From Myxococcales bacterium (GTDB taxonomy: Bacteria > Myxococcota_A > Bradymonadia > REDH01): 64,000 nucleotides of DNA. The stretch lies in assembly GCA_020633625.1 (NCBI GenBank), contig JACKDJ010000024.1, forward strand, positions 1 through 64,000, in the 5' to 3' direction. A program made the translations under genes and the position numbers. Position 1 is the first letter of the stretch. Each line of letters opens with the position of its first letter. The notes beneath the pieces were generated by a model, which saw only the letters and a program-made list of their open reading frames with translations, did not search any database and was not told where the DNA came from. This document shows, piece after piece, positions 17,300 through 25,867 of this stretch.

Positions 17300-18141
17300 G
17301 CGACCGCGCGCCGTCCGATCTCGCCAAGCGCTTGGTGACCGCCGCGGTCGGCGTACCCGCGCTGTTCGCGATCGCGTTCCTCGCACCGAACTGGGCGGTC
17401 TGGGCGCTGTACTGGGTGGCTGGGACGCTGGGAGCCTGGGAGCTCGCGCGAATGACGGGCGGCGGTGCCCCCGGACCCGGCGGCTGGGCGGCGGTCGCCG
17501 CCGTCGCGCTGACCCTTGCGGCCCTGTACTGGGCCCCAACAGAGTCCCTGCTCGCGACCGTGGCCGTAGCGACGCTGGCGACGCTCGTCGTCGTGGTCTG
17601 GACCTCACCGATCGACGAGGTCGCCGCGCGCGCGGGCAGCGCCTTTCTAACGATCGGGTACGCGACGCCGCTGTTCGGCGCGCTCGTGCTGACAGCCGGG
17701 GCGACGGGGGACGCTCGCTTCAGCGTCGCCGCGTCGCAAGCGGGCTGGGTGCTCTACCCGATGGCGGTCATCTGGTCGGGCGACACCGGGGCGTACTTCG
17801 CCGGCCGCGCTTTCGGCAGGCACAAGCTGGCCCCGACGCTGTCCCCGAAGAAGACCTGGGAAGGAGCGATCGGCGGGCTCCTCGCTTCTACCCTCGGCGG
17901 ACTGGCGTTCGGCGAATGGCTGCTGCCAGAGCTCGGCCCGGTCCGCGCGGCGATCATCGCGATACCAGCGGCCGCGATCGGCCAGGCCGGAGACCTCGTC
18001 GAGTCGGCGATCAAGCGCGCCACGGGAGTAAAGGACTCGAGCGCCTTGCTGTACGGGCACGGCGGAGTGCTCGACAGAGTCGACGCGCTCGTGTTCGCTG
18101 CGCCGTGCTTCGCGATCGCGAAGTGGGCACTCGGACTCTGA
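17296..18141 (+). CDS. cdsA: Phosphatidate cytidylyltransferase
   Basis: Makes CDP-diacylglycerol from phosphatidic acid and CTP for phospholipid synthesis. The 281-residue integral membrane protein has about seven to eight hydrophobic segments and the C-terminal family signature SAIKRATGVKDSS...GHGGVLDRVD. The upstream segment SGDTGAYFAGRAFGRHKLAPT with SPKKTWEG is also characteristic. The GTG start overlaps the previous gene's stop. cdsA directly before rseP is a common envelope-gene arrangement; the usual dxr between them is missing here. Confidence 0.95.
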   Translation: MSDRAPSDLAKRLVTAAVGVPALFAIAFLAPNWAVWALYWVAGTLGAWELARMTGGGAPGPGGWAAVAAVALTLAALYWAPTESLLATVAVATLATLVVVVWTSPIDEVAARAGSAFLTIGYATPLFGALVLTAGATGDARFSVAASQAGWVLYPMAVIWSGDTGAYFAGRAFGRHKLAPTLSPKKTWEGAIGGLLASTLGGLAFGEWLLPELGPVRAAIIAIPAAAIGQAGDLVESAIKRATGVKDSSALLYGHGGVLDRVDALVFAAPCFAIAKWALGL

Positions 18142-18153
18142 GGCGGCGCGCTG

Positions 18154-19779
18154 ATGTCGTTGGTCTGGTTTCTGCTGATGATCGGCCCGCTCGTGTTCTT
18201 TCACGAGCTCGGTCACTTCGTCGCCGCGCGGTACTTCGGGGTGCGCTGCGAACAGTTCGCGATCGGCGTCGGCCCGGTGGTCGCCAGCATCACGCGCGCC
18301 GGCACGGAGTTCTCGATCCGCGCGCTCCCGCTGGGCGGCTACGTCCGCATGCTCGGCGCCTCCCCCGAGGACGTCACAGAGGACGACGGCTCGAAGGACG
18401 CGCTCACCGACAAGCCCGTCTGGCAGCGGATGGTGATCTACCTCGCCGGGCCCGCCGCCAACATCGTCCTGGCTGTCCCCCTGCTCTGGCTCTTCTTCGT
18501 GAGCAAGGGCGAGCTCGCCGGCGCGGAGGTCGGCACCGTGCTCGACGGCACGCCCGCGGCGGCCGCCGGCTTCACGCCGGGTGACCGGATCGTAGCGATC
18601 GACGGGGATCCGGTGCGCTACTTCGATGACATCGTCGCGGCGGTCGCGTCGTCTGGCGGACGGCAGCTCACTTTCGAGATCGAGCGCGACGGACAGCGCG
18701 TCTCGCTCGCGGCAACTCCCGAGGCCGTGGCACAGGGGCGAGCGCCCGGCTTCCAACTCGGTCTCGTCTGGTCCCGTTACGCGTCGATCATCGACGTCGA
18801 CTCCGCGGGCCCGGCGTTCGCCGCGGGACTGCGAACGTTCGACCGCGTCGTCTCTGTCGACGGTCAGCCCGTGGATGCCTGGATCGACCTCCGTGACGCA
18901 GTGCACGCGGCAGCCGCGACGACCGTTCGGTTGGGCCTTCGGCGCCCGATCCGTGTCGAGGGCACGTTCGCGTCTGCCTTCGTCGAGGAGTGGGTCGAAG
19001 TTGTCGTTCCGGTCGCCGCGTTCGACTCCGTCCGAGCGGCCGAAGCCACGGTCTTCGACGTGGAGCCGGGCTCGCCCGCAGCGATGGCTGGGCTCCGGCG
19101 CGGAGACCGTGTGCTGGCAGCGGACGGCCGCCCCGTGACGTCGCTCGAGATCCTCGACCAGCGCCTCGAGAACGCAGGGGGGGTCGCGCACGCGCTCCGG
19201 ATACAGCGTGACGGCGAGGAGCTCGACGTCAGTCTGACCCCGCTGACGCTCGAAGTGACCGGCGACATGCGCAGCCTCACCGAGCAGACGTTCGTCGGGC
19301 TGATCACCGCACCCGACGACCGTGTCCCGTTCGACCTCGTCCGCGTCCCGCCCGGTCGGCGCGTGCTCCGCGCGACGTCGGCGGCGTTTCTCGAGACGCT
19401 CGGACTGATCGCGTCGATCGCGGGTGGCCTGTTCATGATGGTCACGGGCGCGGTGGACTCGTCGAACCTCGGCGGTCCGATGATGATCGCGGAGGTCGCC
19501 AGCCGCGCGGGCGCGCAGGGGATCATGACGTTTACGCGCTTCATGGCGCTGATCAGCGTCAACCTCGCCGTTCTGAACCTGGCGCCCATCCCGGGTCTCG
19601 ATGGTGGCCACCTGCTGCTGCTCACTGCGGAGGGGATCCGCCGCGAGCCCCTGTCGATGCGCGCGCGAAACCTCGCCGCCTACGTTGGGCTGGTCTGCTT
19701 GGTCCTGCTGATGCTCTTCGCGTTCAAGAACGACATCGAGCGCTACTGGGCCGACATCGCGCTCTGGGTAAACGGGTGA
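18154..19779 (+). CDS. rseP: RIP metalloprotease RseP (site-2 protease)
   Basis: Intramembrane zinc protease that in other bacteria cleaves anti-sigma factors. 541 residues: the first membrane segment carries HELGH (residues 17-21), the zinc-binding site. Two periplasmic PDZ domains follow (about residues 120-200 and 205-380, with PGDRIVAIDGD and RRGDRVLAADGRP). The C-terminal membrane part has NLAPIPGLDGGH (about 470-481) supplying the third ligand. It is about 90 residues longer than E. coli RseP, mostly in the PDZ region. It lies 12 bases after cdsA and overlaps tsaB. Confidence 0.95.
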   Translation: MSLVWFLLMIGPLVFFHELGHFVAARYFGVRCEQFAIGVGPVVASITRAGTEFSIRALPLGGYVRMLGASPEDVTEDDGSKDALTDKPVWQRMVIYLAGPAANIVLAVPLLWLFFVSKGELAGAEVGTVLDGTPAAAAGFTPGDRIVAIDGDPVRYFDDIVAAVASSGGRQLTFEIERDGQRVSLAATPEAVAQGRAPGFQLGLVWSRYASIIDVDSAGPAFAAGLRTFDRVVSVDGQPVDAWIDLRDAVHAAAATTVRLGLRRPIRVEGTFASAFVEEWVEVVVPVAAFDSVRAAEATVFDVEPGSPAAMAGLRRGDRVLAADGRPVTSLEILDQRLENAGGVAHALRIQRDGEELDVSLTPLTLEVTGDMRSLTEQTFVGLITAPDDRVPFDLVRVPPGRRVLRATSAAFLETLGLIASIAGGLFMMVTGAVDSSNLGGPMMIAEVASRAGAQGIMTFTRFMALISVNLAVLNLAPIPGLDGGHLLLLTAEGIRREPLSMRARNLAAYVGLVCLVLLMLFAFKNDIERYWADIALWVNG

Positions 19780-20483
19780 GGGTCCTCTCGATCGAGACCT
19801 CCACGCTCTGTCAGTCTGTCGCGGCGTGTGTCGGGGATGGGGAGATCCTCGAGCGGACCGACGTGGCCGGCGCCCCGCGGCGCGGGCACTCGCGCGACCT
19901 CGCCGCGTCGGTGCGGAGCCTGCTCGACGAGCTCCGCGTCTCACCGCTCGAGCTCGACCGAATCATCGTGGGCACGGGTCCCGGCAGCTTCACGGGCCTC
20001 CGCGTGGGGCTAGCGCTGGCGAAAGGCATCGCCTTTGGCGGCCACGCCAAGCTCGTGCCGACGCTGGCGCCGGCCGCCACCGCGTTCGCGCTCGAGCCAG
20101 AGCAGCGCCTGCTCTGGGCGATGAACGCCTATCGTGGGCTGATCTACGCAGCAGGGATCCGCGGCAGGACCGGAGCGCCAATCCTGGAGCTCGGCGCTTA
20201 CACGCCAGAGACGCTGATGTCGGCGGTACACAGTGCCGGCAGCGAGCGCTGGCAGCTCGCAGGAGATGCCGTCGAGGCCTATCCGGAGCTCGGTCGTGAG
20301 CTCGACGGCTACGTCGTGCCACGTCCAGACCTTCAGGTGCCTTCGGCACGTGTCGCGCTGGCACGGTGGCGGGCGTTCGGGGACGACGCCGTCGAGCCCG
20401 ACGCGGTCGAACCGTTCTACATTCGACGATCGGCCGCCGAAGAGGCGAAGGAGCGACAGAGCAGCGCCGGTCCCCCGGCGTAG
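19776..20483 (+). CDS. tsaB: tRNA threonylcarbamoyladenosine biosynthesis protein TsaB
   Basis: Partner of TsaD and TsaE in making t6A37 in ANN-decoding tRNAs. The 235-residue ASKHA-fold protein begins VLSIETSTLCQSVA and contains GTGPGSFTGLRVGLALAKGIA, the family signature. The GTG start overlaps the rseP TGA (GTGA), suggesting coupling. It ends 5 bases before the stop of the convergent lipoprotein gene. Confidence 0.95.
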   Translation: MRVLSIETSTLCQSVAACVGDGEILERTDVAGAPRRGHSRDLAASVRSLLDELRVSPLELDRIIVGTGPGSFTGLRVGLALAKGIAFGGHAKLVPTLAPAATAFALEPEQRLLWAMNAYRGLIYAAGIRGRTGAPILELGAYTPETLMSAVHSAGSERWQLAGDAVEAYPELGRELDGYVVPRPDLQVPSARVALARWRAFGDDAVEPDAVEPFYIRRSAAEEAKERQSSAGPPA

Positions 20484-20488
20484 CACGG

Positions 20489-20986
20489 CTAGATGTCGAT
20501 CTGGATTGTGGCGGTAGCCGCGACCGTCAGGCCGCCCTCCGGGAGCCCGCCGGACCATGTGTTGGTCTCGAGCGCGAACGAAAATGTGACGCGCGAGTCG
20601 TCGCTCGCGAAGCGGCGCAGGTCGTCCGTGTAGATGACGTCGAACGGGACCACCCGATCTCCGGGGAGGAAGCCCTCGGCCCGCCCAACGAGCACCGACA
20701 CTTCGGGGGACGCGGGGTCAACGACGAGCACGTCTACCCTGTGCAGGTACGAGAGGTCGGCGTCGACTGGTGAAAGAAGCTGAAGGCGGGCGTCGCTGAA
20801 GTACACGCCGCGTGCGTCTCGCGGGTCATGGCTGAACCGGAAGCGCTTGCGCACCTCGACGATCTGGCCTGGCGACGTCGCGAGGTCGATCGTGACCTCT
20901 GTCGAGATCTCGTCCGAGACCGAGTCGCCGATGCAGCCTTGCAAAACAACGGCCGCTACGAGCGCGGCGGGGAGGGACAGCCTCAA
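20489..20986 (-). CDS. Predicted lipoprotein, unknown function
   Basis: 165 residues from a TTG start preceded by GAGG. The N-terminus is a lipoprotein signal peptide with lipobox LQGC at Cys18, followed by a short acidic linker. The mature part is beta-strand-like (EVTIDLATSPGQIVEVRKRF, RVTFSFALE, LTVAATATIQIDI) and free of further cysteines. I do not recognise a family. It is convergent with tsaB and divergent from the permuted esterase gene. A secreted beta-sandwich is the most that can be inferred. Confidence 0.65.
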   Translation of the reverse strand: MRLSLPAALVAAVVLQGCIGDSVSDEISTEVTIDLATSPGQIVEVRKRFRFSHDPRDARGVYFSDARLQLLSPVDADLSYLHRVDVLVVDPASPEVSVLVGRAEGFLPGDRVVPFDVIYTDDLRRFASDDSRVTFSFALETNTWSGGLPEGGLTVAATATIQIDI

Positions 20987-21102
20987 GCGGACCTCGTCGT
21001 CGAAACGGCCGGTGTGGGCGCGAAAGCGCTGACGGCCTTGGCGTGACTCTGCCGAACCTGCGCAGTGGATGCAAGGGGCGACGTCGCGCGGGCCGCGCCG
21101 CG

Positions 21103-21130
21103 TTGACTCGACGCCGGTTCCGCGTACAGT
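21103..21130 (+). promoter_or_regulatory. Sigma-70-like promoter of the permuted esterase gene
   Basis: TTGACT (21103-21108) and TACAGT (21125-21130) are separated by 16 bp, five and four matches to the consensus. Transcription would begin near 21137, giving a leader of about 27 bases before the ATG at 21164. Confidence 0.55.
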
Positions 21131-21163
21131 GCGCCGCGAACTTGTGACCGACAGGAGCGCAAT

Positions 21164-24112
21164 ATGTCTCGTCCCCGCCGTCTGACGCTTGCCACCCTCT
21201 TCGTCGCCGCACCGGTCCTCGCCGCGGGCTGCGGCGGCGACGGCGGCTCTGACACGGAGCCGGATGCTGCGGTCGACGCGCCGATCAGCGACACCGTCGA
21301 CGAGACGGCCGAGGACGCCGGGCCAGACGGTGCCGACACCGACGTCGTGGACGAAGGCGGCGCCGACGCCGACGTCGAAGAAGAGGTGATCCAGACCGGC
21401 GAGCTCGGCTGCTCGTCGGAGCCGATCCCGATCGCGGTGACCCCGTCCGCCGGCGCGACGGCGACCCTGCCGATCGACAACACGTCGATCTCGGCGTCGG
21501 TGCGGTTCCTCGGGCGCGAGGTCACCACTGCGACGACGGTCACGGTCGGATGCGCCGAGTCGCTGGTCCCCGAGGGTATCATCGCGCTGGGCCCGGCGTT
21601 CTCGATCACGTCGGACGGCGCGCCGCGGTTCGAGCGGCGGTACTTCGTCTCAACACCGTTCGACCTGACGAAGCTGCCGCCCAACGCGCGGCCGAGCGAC
21701 ATCCGCCTCTACCACCGCCGCGCGACGGGGGAGGTCCTCGAGCCGGTCACGGCGAACTTCCAGGAGAACATGGTCCGCGGGACTGTGCGCTTCGAGTCCG
21801 AGATTACGGGCGACTTCCAGCTCGGCGTCGAGCCCGAGGCTGGCACGGCGTACGACCGCGAGTGGACGTTCCGCGCGGTGACCGGCGTCTCGATGGGCGG
21901 CCTGGGCTCGAGCATGATCGGGTTCCGCCACCCGGACTCCTTTGACTTCGTGGGGCCGCTCGGCGGCCCGGCGGAGTGGGTCTACCTCGCGCACTACATC
22001 CGCGATGGCGGCATGGGTGGCTTCGCACCGGCGCCGACCTACGGCGAGGGTGTCCGCTTCACTCCGACGCAGGAGAGCGAGCACAACATGGCGTTCGACG
22101 AGTGGTACTTCCCGACTGGCGAAGGTACCGGCGGCTCGTTCGACCGCGGCAGCTACGCGGAGATCTTCCTCGACCTGATGATGGCGGTCGGCAACATCGT
22201 CACCTACAGCGATGTGAGCCCGTTCCTGCCGCCGGGGCTGCCCTTCGAGGAGGCCACGCGTCCGGCTTCGGAGCGATGCCCGCGCGGCAACACCTGCCCA
22301 CCGACGGACCCGTCGTCGACGTTCACCATCGCGAGCGGCTACTACGACGACGAGTTCAACCCGACCGGGTCGATGCCTGTCATCGCGTTCTGCGACGGCG
22401 AGGGGAGCCGCGACCGGTCAATCCCGTTCGACCGGGCGTGCGACACGGACTTCGACGGCCAGCCGGACGAGACCAACGAAGGCCTCTACGACGAGCCGTG
22501 CGCGCAGAGCCGGCCGGTCGACATTACGCTCGCCGTCGACGTGAACGGCAACGGGATCCGCGACCCGGGCGAGCCGATCATCCGGAACTTCTACGAGCCG
22601 TTCGCGGACGTTGGCGCCGACGGCATCCCCTCCTCCGAGGAGGAGGGATACGACCCGGTCACCAACCCCGACCCCGCCGGTGACGACTACAACTACGTCG
22701 ACAACCAGGCCGGCACGGAGGGCAACTGGCTCTACGACGTCGGCGAGCCATTCGAGGACTACGGCCTCGATGGCGTCGAAGGGACGCCGCAGCTCGCCGA
22801 TGGTGGCTACGACTACGGCGAGGGCAACGGCGTGTTCGACTACAACCCGAACCTCCTTCGCGTGTTCGAAGAGGTGTCGCCCCGCCAGCTCTATGCCGCG
22901 ATGACACCGGAGCAGCGCCGCAACCTCAACGTCTACCTCGACTCGGGAATCCGCGACCTGTTCAACTTCGCAGTGGGCGCGAACCAGCTCGCCGGAACGC
23001 TCGAACTCTTCGGCGGTAACGTACGGGTCTATGAGGACTTCTTCCGCGTCCAGGACCTCGACCCCTCCGAAGCCAACGACTACAACTTCACCGCCGTCGA
23101 CTGGGAGAACCTCGGGCGGAACGTGTACGTCCGCTACGGGAACATCGACGCTGACGAAGAGGACATCTGCTTCGGCGACGGCAAGCACGTCGGTACCATC
23201 CCTCAGCTCGCGAATCGCCTGCTGACGATGCTCGGCTACATCACGAACCGCTTCCCCGACGGCGACCGAAACCCGATCTCGTCGCCCTACCCGCTCGCCA
23301 GTGGCACGTTCTTCGCCCCCTCGCCGAGCATCGGCGGCGTCATGCGCTACTCGATCGCGTTCCCGCCTGGATACGAGTGGACCGCCTGCATCGACGGACG
23401 GGACAACGACGGGGACGGGCTCCGCGACGGCGAGGACCCTGACTGCCTGTCGGCCGCCACGTTGTCGGAGTCTGGCGAGTCCGTCACGCGCTGCACTGAC
23501 GGCATCGACAACGACGCGGACGGACGGGCCGACGCCGACGACCCGGACTGCGCTAGCGGTGACGGCACCAGTGAGTGGCCGACCGGCTCGCCCTTCCGCG
23601 ACTCCACCTTCCCGGTCGTTTACATCCTGCACGGCTACGGACAGACCCCGGACGAGCTCCAGGTCGCCGCCGTCCCGTTCTCGACGTACATGGCGAGCGG
23701 CGACTGGCCGAAGGCGATCCTGGTCTTCCCGGACGGCTACTGCGGCGAGATCGAGGTGACCGCGTGCAACGACGGCATCGACAACGACGGCGATGGTGAC
23801 ATCGACGGCGGCGACAGCGGCTGTGGCACCAGCGGCGGCCGAAGCGAGACGGGTGAGCGCGTCGCGTTCTGCGCAGACGGCGTCGACAACGATCGCGATG
23901 GGCTCGCGGACGGAGAAGATGGCGGCTGCCTGTCCGACACGTGGGACAGCGAAGCGAACTGCGTGCAGGGCAACTTCTACACCGACCACCTCGCCTACCC
24001 GGACGGTGTTCCGGGCGGCCCGGCGTACGAGTCTGCATTCTTCGATCTCATGGAGTACGTCGACACCAACTATCGAGCGCGCGCGCCCGAGGTGCTGCCG
24101 TACCGCCCCTGA
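21164..24112 (+). CDS. Secreted esterase lipoprotein with circularly permuted alpha/beta-hydrolase fold and DNDxDG repeats
   Basis: 982 residues. A lipoprotein signal has lipobox LAAGC at Cys23, then an Asp/Glu-rich linker to about residue 80 and a beta-sandwich resembling ZU5 (about 85-225). The esterase-D-type (PF00756-like) core comes in unusual order: nucleophile elbow GVSMGG (Ser243), catalytic Asp598 in YLDSGIRD and likely His675 in GDGKHVG come first. The strands that normally open the domain, MRYSIAFPPGYE (727-738) and VVYILHGYG (818-826), come last. The protein ends YVDTNYRARAPEVLP, which in ordinary esterases directly precedes the nucleophile elbow. Cys/Asp repeats of the DNDGDG type occupy residues 740-800 and 866-925. 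The substrate is unknown. Confidence 0.85.
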   Translation: MSRPRRLTLATLFVAAPVLAAGCGGDGGSDTEPDAAVDAPISDTVDETAEDAGPDGADTDVVDEGGADADVEEEVIQTGELGCSSEPIPIAVTPSAGATATLPIDNTSISASVRFLGREVTTATTVTVGCAESLVPEGIIALGPAFSITSDGAPRFERRYFVSTPFDLTKLPPNARPSDIRLYHRRATGEVLEPVTANFQENMVRGTVRFESEITGDFQLGVEPEAGTAYDREWTFRAVTGVSMGGLGSSMIGFRHPDSFDFVGPLGGPAEWVYLAHYIRDGGMGGFAPAPTYGEGVRFTPTQESEHNMAFDEWYFPTGEGTGGSFDRGSYAEIFLDLMMAVGNIVTYSDVSPFLPPGLPFEEATRPASERCPRGNTCPPTDPSSTFTIASGYYDDEFNPTGSMPVIAFCDGEGSRDRSIPFDRACDTDFDGQPDETNEGLYDEPCAQSRPVDITLAVDVNGNGIRDPGEPIIRNFYEPFADVGADGIPSSEEEGYDPVTNPDPAGDDYNYVDNQAGTEGNWLYDVGEPFEDYGLDGVEGTPQLADGGYDYGEGNGVFDYNPNLLRVFEEVSPRQLYAAMTPEQRRNLNVYLDSGIRDLFNFAVGANQLAGTLELFGGNVRVYEDFFRVQDLDPSEANDYNFTAVDWENLGRNVYVRYGNIDADEEDICFGDGKHVGTIPQLANRLLTMLGYITNRFPDGDRNPISSPYPLASGTFFAPSPSIGGVMRYSIAFPPGYEWTACIDGRDNDGDGLRDGEDPDCLSAATLSESGESVTRCTDGIDNDADGRADADDPDCASGDGTSEWPTGSPFRDSTFPVVYILHGYGQTPDELQVAAVPFSTYMASGDWPKAILVFPDGYCGEIEVTACNDGIDNDGDGDIDGGDSGCGTSGGRSETGERVAFCADGVDNDRDGLADGEDGGCLSDTWDSEANCVQGNFYTDHLAYPDGVPGGPAYESAFFDLMEYVDTNYRARAPEVLPYRP

Positions 24113-24144
24113 TTCGCGCCACCAGCCACGGTTCTAGCGTCTGC

Positions 24145-24173
24145 TTGGCCGTCGCCTGCGCCGGTGTTAGACT
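24145..24173 (+). promoter_or_regulatory. Candidate promoter of the double-receiver gene
   Basis: TTGGCC (24145-24150) and TAGACT (24168-24173) have a 17-bp spacer and sit about 24 bases before the ATG at 24197. They match the sigma-70 consensus at four positions each. Confidence 0.4.
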
Positions 24174-24196
24174 CCATCGGCCCAAGTAGACGCGAG

Positions 24197-25252
24197 ATGC
24201 CCGAAGCAGTCCTCATCCTCGAGACCGAGCACGCGCTAGAGCTTCAGCTCAACGACGTGCTCTCGGCTTCCGGCCTCGAGGTCTACGCGGCCGACTCGCT
24301 GCAAGCCGTACTCAAGGCGCTGGACGCGACGCCGTTTCCGCTCGTGGTCGTCGACCTCGAGGCGCCGGGGTTCGACATCGAGACCGTCGTCACGGCCGCG
24401 ATCGCACGACAGCCCGACGCCGCCGTGATCCTCACCGGCCGGTCGTGTACGGCGAGCGACGCCATCGAGATGATGCGCGCCGGCGCGTTCGACTTCGTAC
24501 CGAAGCCGTTCGACCCGACGACGCTCCTCACGCGCGTCCGCGCGGCACTAGAGCGCCGCAGACGCTACCGCGCTCGCCTCAAGAACCTCGAGCGTCGCGC
24601 GCGCAGCGCAGAGTCTGCAGCGCGCGAGGCCGCCGTCGGTAGCGGCGCAGACCTCACGCGAGCGGCACGAGCCGCCGACTTCGCCGACTTCGCACTCGAG
24701 CAGTTTCTCGCGATCGAACGCTCGAACATGGAGCTGCAGCGCAAGCTCCGCGCCCTGCAGGAGCCCGACAGCGGCTCGTCGCGAGCGCCGGTTGCGACGT
24801 GGATCGTCGTCACCGACCCCGAGTTCGCTGCAGGGGTCGCGTCGCTCGGGCCTCGACTCCGCCTCGAGATCGGGCCACCGATGTCGACCGGCGGCGAGAT
24901 CCTAGACAAGATCAGCGGCCACCCGCCCGGCATCATCGTCCTGGACGACGCCACCCCAGACATCCCCACGTCGCTCGTCGTCGAGACCGTGCGCGGCGAG
25001 TACCCCGACGTTCAGCTCGTCATCGTCGACGGCTGGGGCACGACCGCACGAGCCGTTCGACTCACGTCCGGAGCGGGCGGCGAACAGCGCCGCCCGATGG
25101 AGACGGTGCAGGACCTTATCGACGTCTTGGAGGTCGCCGCCGGCCGCGCCAGCGAGGCGTCAGACGGCCGCGGGTTCGCCGCCGAGTTCCGCCAGCGCCA
25201 CGACGAGTTCCTGCGGCGCGTGGCCGAACTCAAGCGGTCCGCGTCGGTCTGA
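24197..25252 (+). CDS. Response regulator-like protein with two receiver domains
   Basis: 351 residues from the ATG at 24197. Residues 4-120 form a receiver domain with phospho-acceptor Asp53 (VVVDLEAPGFD), Thr80 (VILTGR) and Lys103 (VPKPF); the usual acidic pair reads ETE at 9-11. A coiled-coil-like Arg/Ala-rich linker (120-195) follows. Residues about 207-335 look like a second, divergent receiver (WIVVTDPEF, IIVLDDATPD, QLVIVDGWG) in which the Lys-Pro pair is Arg-Pro. No DNA-binding or enzymatic output domain is seen, so output must be by protein interaction. The gene ends before a hairpin shared with hpt. Confidence 0.75.
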   Translation: MPEAVLILETEHALELQLNDVLSASGLEVYAADSLQAVLKALDATPFPLVVVDLEAPGFDIETVVTAAIARQPDAAVILTGRSCTASDAIEMMRAGAFDFVPKPFDPTTLLTRVRAALERRRRYRARLKNLERRARSAESAAREAAVGSGADLTRAARAADFADFALEQFLAIERSNMELQRKLRALQEPDSGSSRAPVATWIVVTDPEFAAGVASLGPRLRLEIGPPMSTGGEILDKISGHPPGIIVLDDATPDIPTSLVVETVRGEYPDVQLVIVDGWGTTARAVRLTSGAGGEQRRPMETVQDLIDVLEVAAGRASEASDGRGFAAEFRQRHDEFLRRVAELKRSASV

Positions 25253-25261
25253 ACGGAGGCC

Positions 25262-25289
25262 CGAGCCGGAGCGCCGGACGCCCGGCTCG
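25262..25289. terminator. Hairpin between convergent genes (response regulator / hpt)
   Basis: A perfect 8-bp inverted repeat, CGAGCCGG at 25262-25269 and CCGGCTCG at 25282-25289, starts about 10 bases after the plus-strand stop. The sequence TGTTCTTT follows some 12 bases later on the plus strand. It may serve both convergent genes. Confidence 0.5.
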
Positions 25290-25319
25290 CGAGCTCGCCG
25301 CCTGTTCTTTCCCGAGCGG

Positions 25320-25865
25320 CTAGCCGAGCGAAGGCACCTCTTCGAGCACGCCGACGAACGGGAGGTTTCGGAAGTACTGCTCGTAGTCGAGCCCGTAGCC
25401 GACCACGAATGCGTCCGGAATCTCGAATCCGACGTACCGAAGGCTCACGGGTGTTCGCCGACGCGACGGCTTGTCGAGCAGCGTGACGACCTCGATCGAT
25501 GACGGCTTTCGAGCCGACAGCGCCTCGAGCAGGTAGGCCATCGTGAGCCCCGTATCGACGATGTCCTCGACGAGAAGCACGTCGCGGCCCTCGATGGCGC
25601 CGCGCAGATCGGCCGTGAACCGGACCTCCCCGCTCGAGCTGGTCCCCTCGTAGGACTCCACAGCCAGATAGTCGCAGCGCGTAGGGATCGTGACCGCGCG
25701 CAGGAGGTCCGCGAAGAAGACGAGGGACCCCTTGAGGATGCAGACGAGGACGACGTCGCGTCCCCGGTAGTCTTCGCTGAGCTGGGCGCCGAGCGCTGCG
25801 ACCCGGGCAGCGATGGCGTCGGCTGACAGGAGAACAGAGACGCGAGGGCTCTCGATCGTGCTCAT
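25320..25865 (-). CDS. hpt: Hypoxanthine (guanine) phosphoribosyltransferase
   Basis: Purine salvage: converts hypoxanthine or guanine plus PRPP to IMP or GMP. The 181-residue protein has VLVCILKGSLVFFADL near the N-terminus, LAVESYEGTSSSGEV, and the PRPP-binding motif VLLVEDIVDTGLTM. The C-terminal VGYGLDYEQYFRNLPFVGVL is typical. The ATG at 25865 is two bases after the stop of the uracil phosphoribosyltransferase-like gene, so both nucleobase salvage enzymes are cotranscribed. Confidence 0.95.
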   Translation of the reverse strand: MSTIESPRVSVLLSADAIAARVAALGAQLSEDYRGRDVVLVCILKGSLVFFADLLRAVTIPTRCDYLAVESYEGTSSSGEVRFTADLRGAIEGRDVLLVEDIVDTGLTMAYLLEALSARKPSSIEVVTLLDKPSRRRTPVSLRYVGFEIPDAFVVGYGLDYEQYFRNLPFVGVLEEVPSLG

Positions 25866-25867
25866 GA

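Noticed and set aside
17647..19944. 765-codon minus-strand open frame over cdsA and rseP
   Set aside because: A shadow of two genes with intact catalytic motifs; composition is low-complexity Arg/Asp/His.
21164..24112. Frameshift or gene-fusion artefact explaining the odd motif order in the esterase
   Set aside because: One uninterrupted frame has consistent codon use, each fold element occurs once, and a signal peptide and natural stop are present; a plain truncation cannot give this order. Assembly error remains a formal alternative and is listed as a refuting test.
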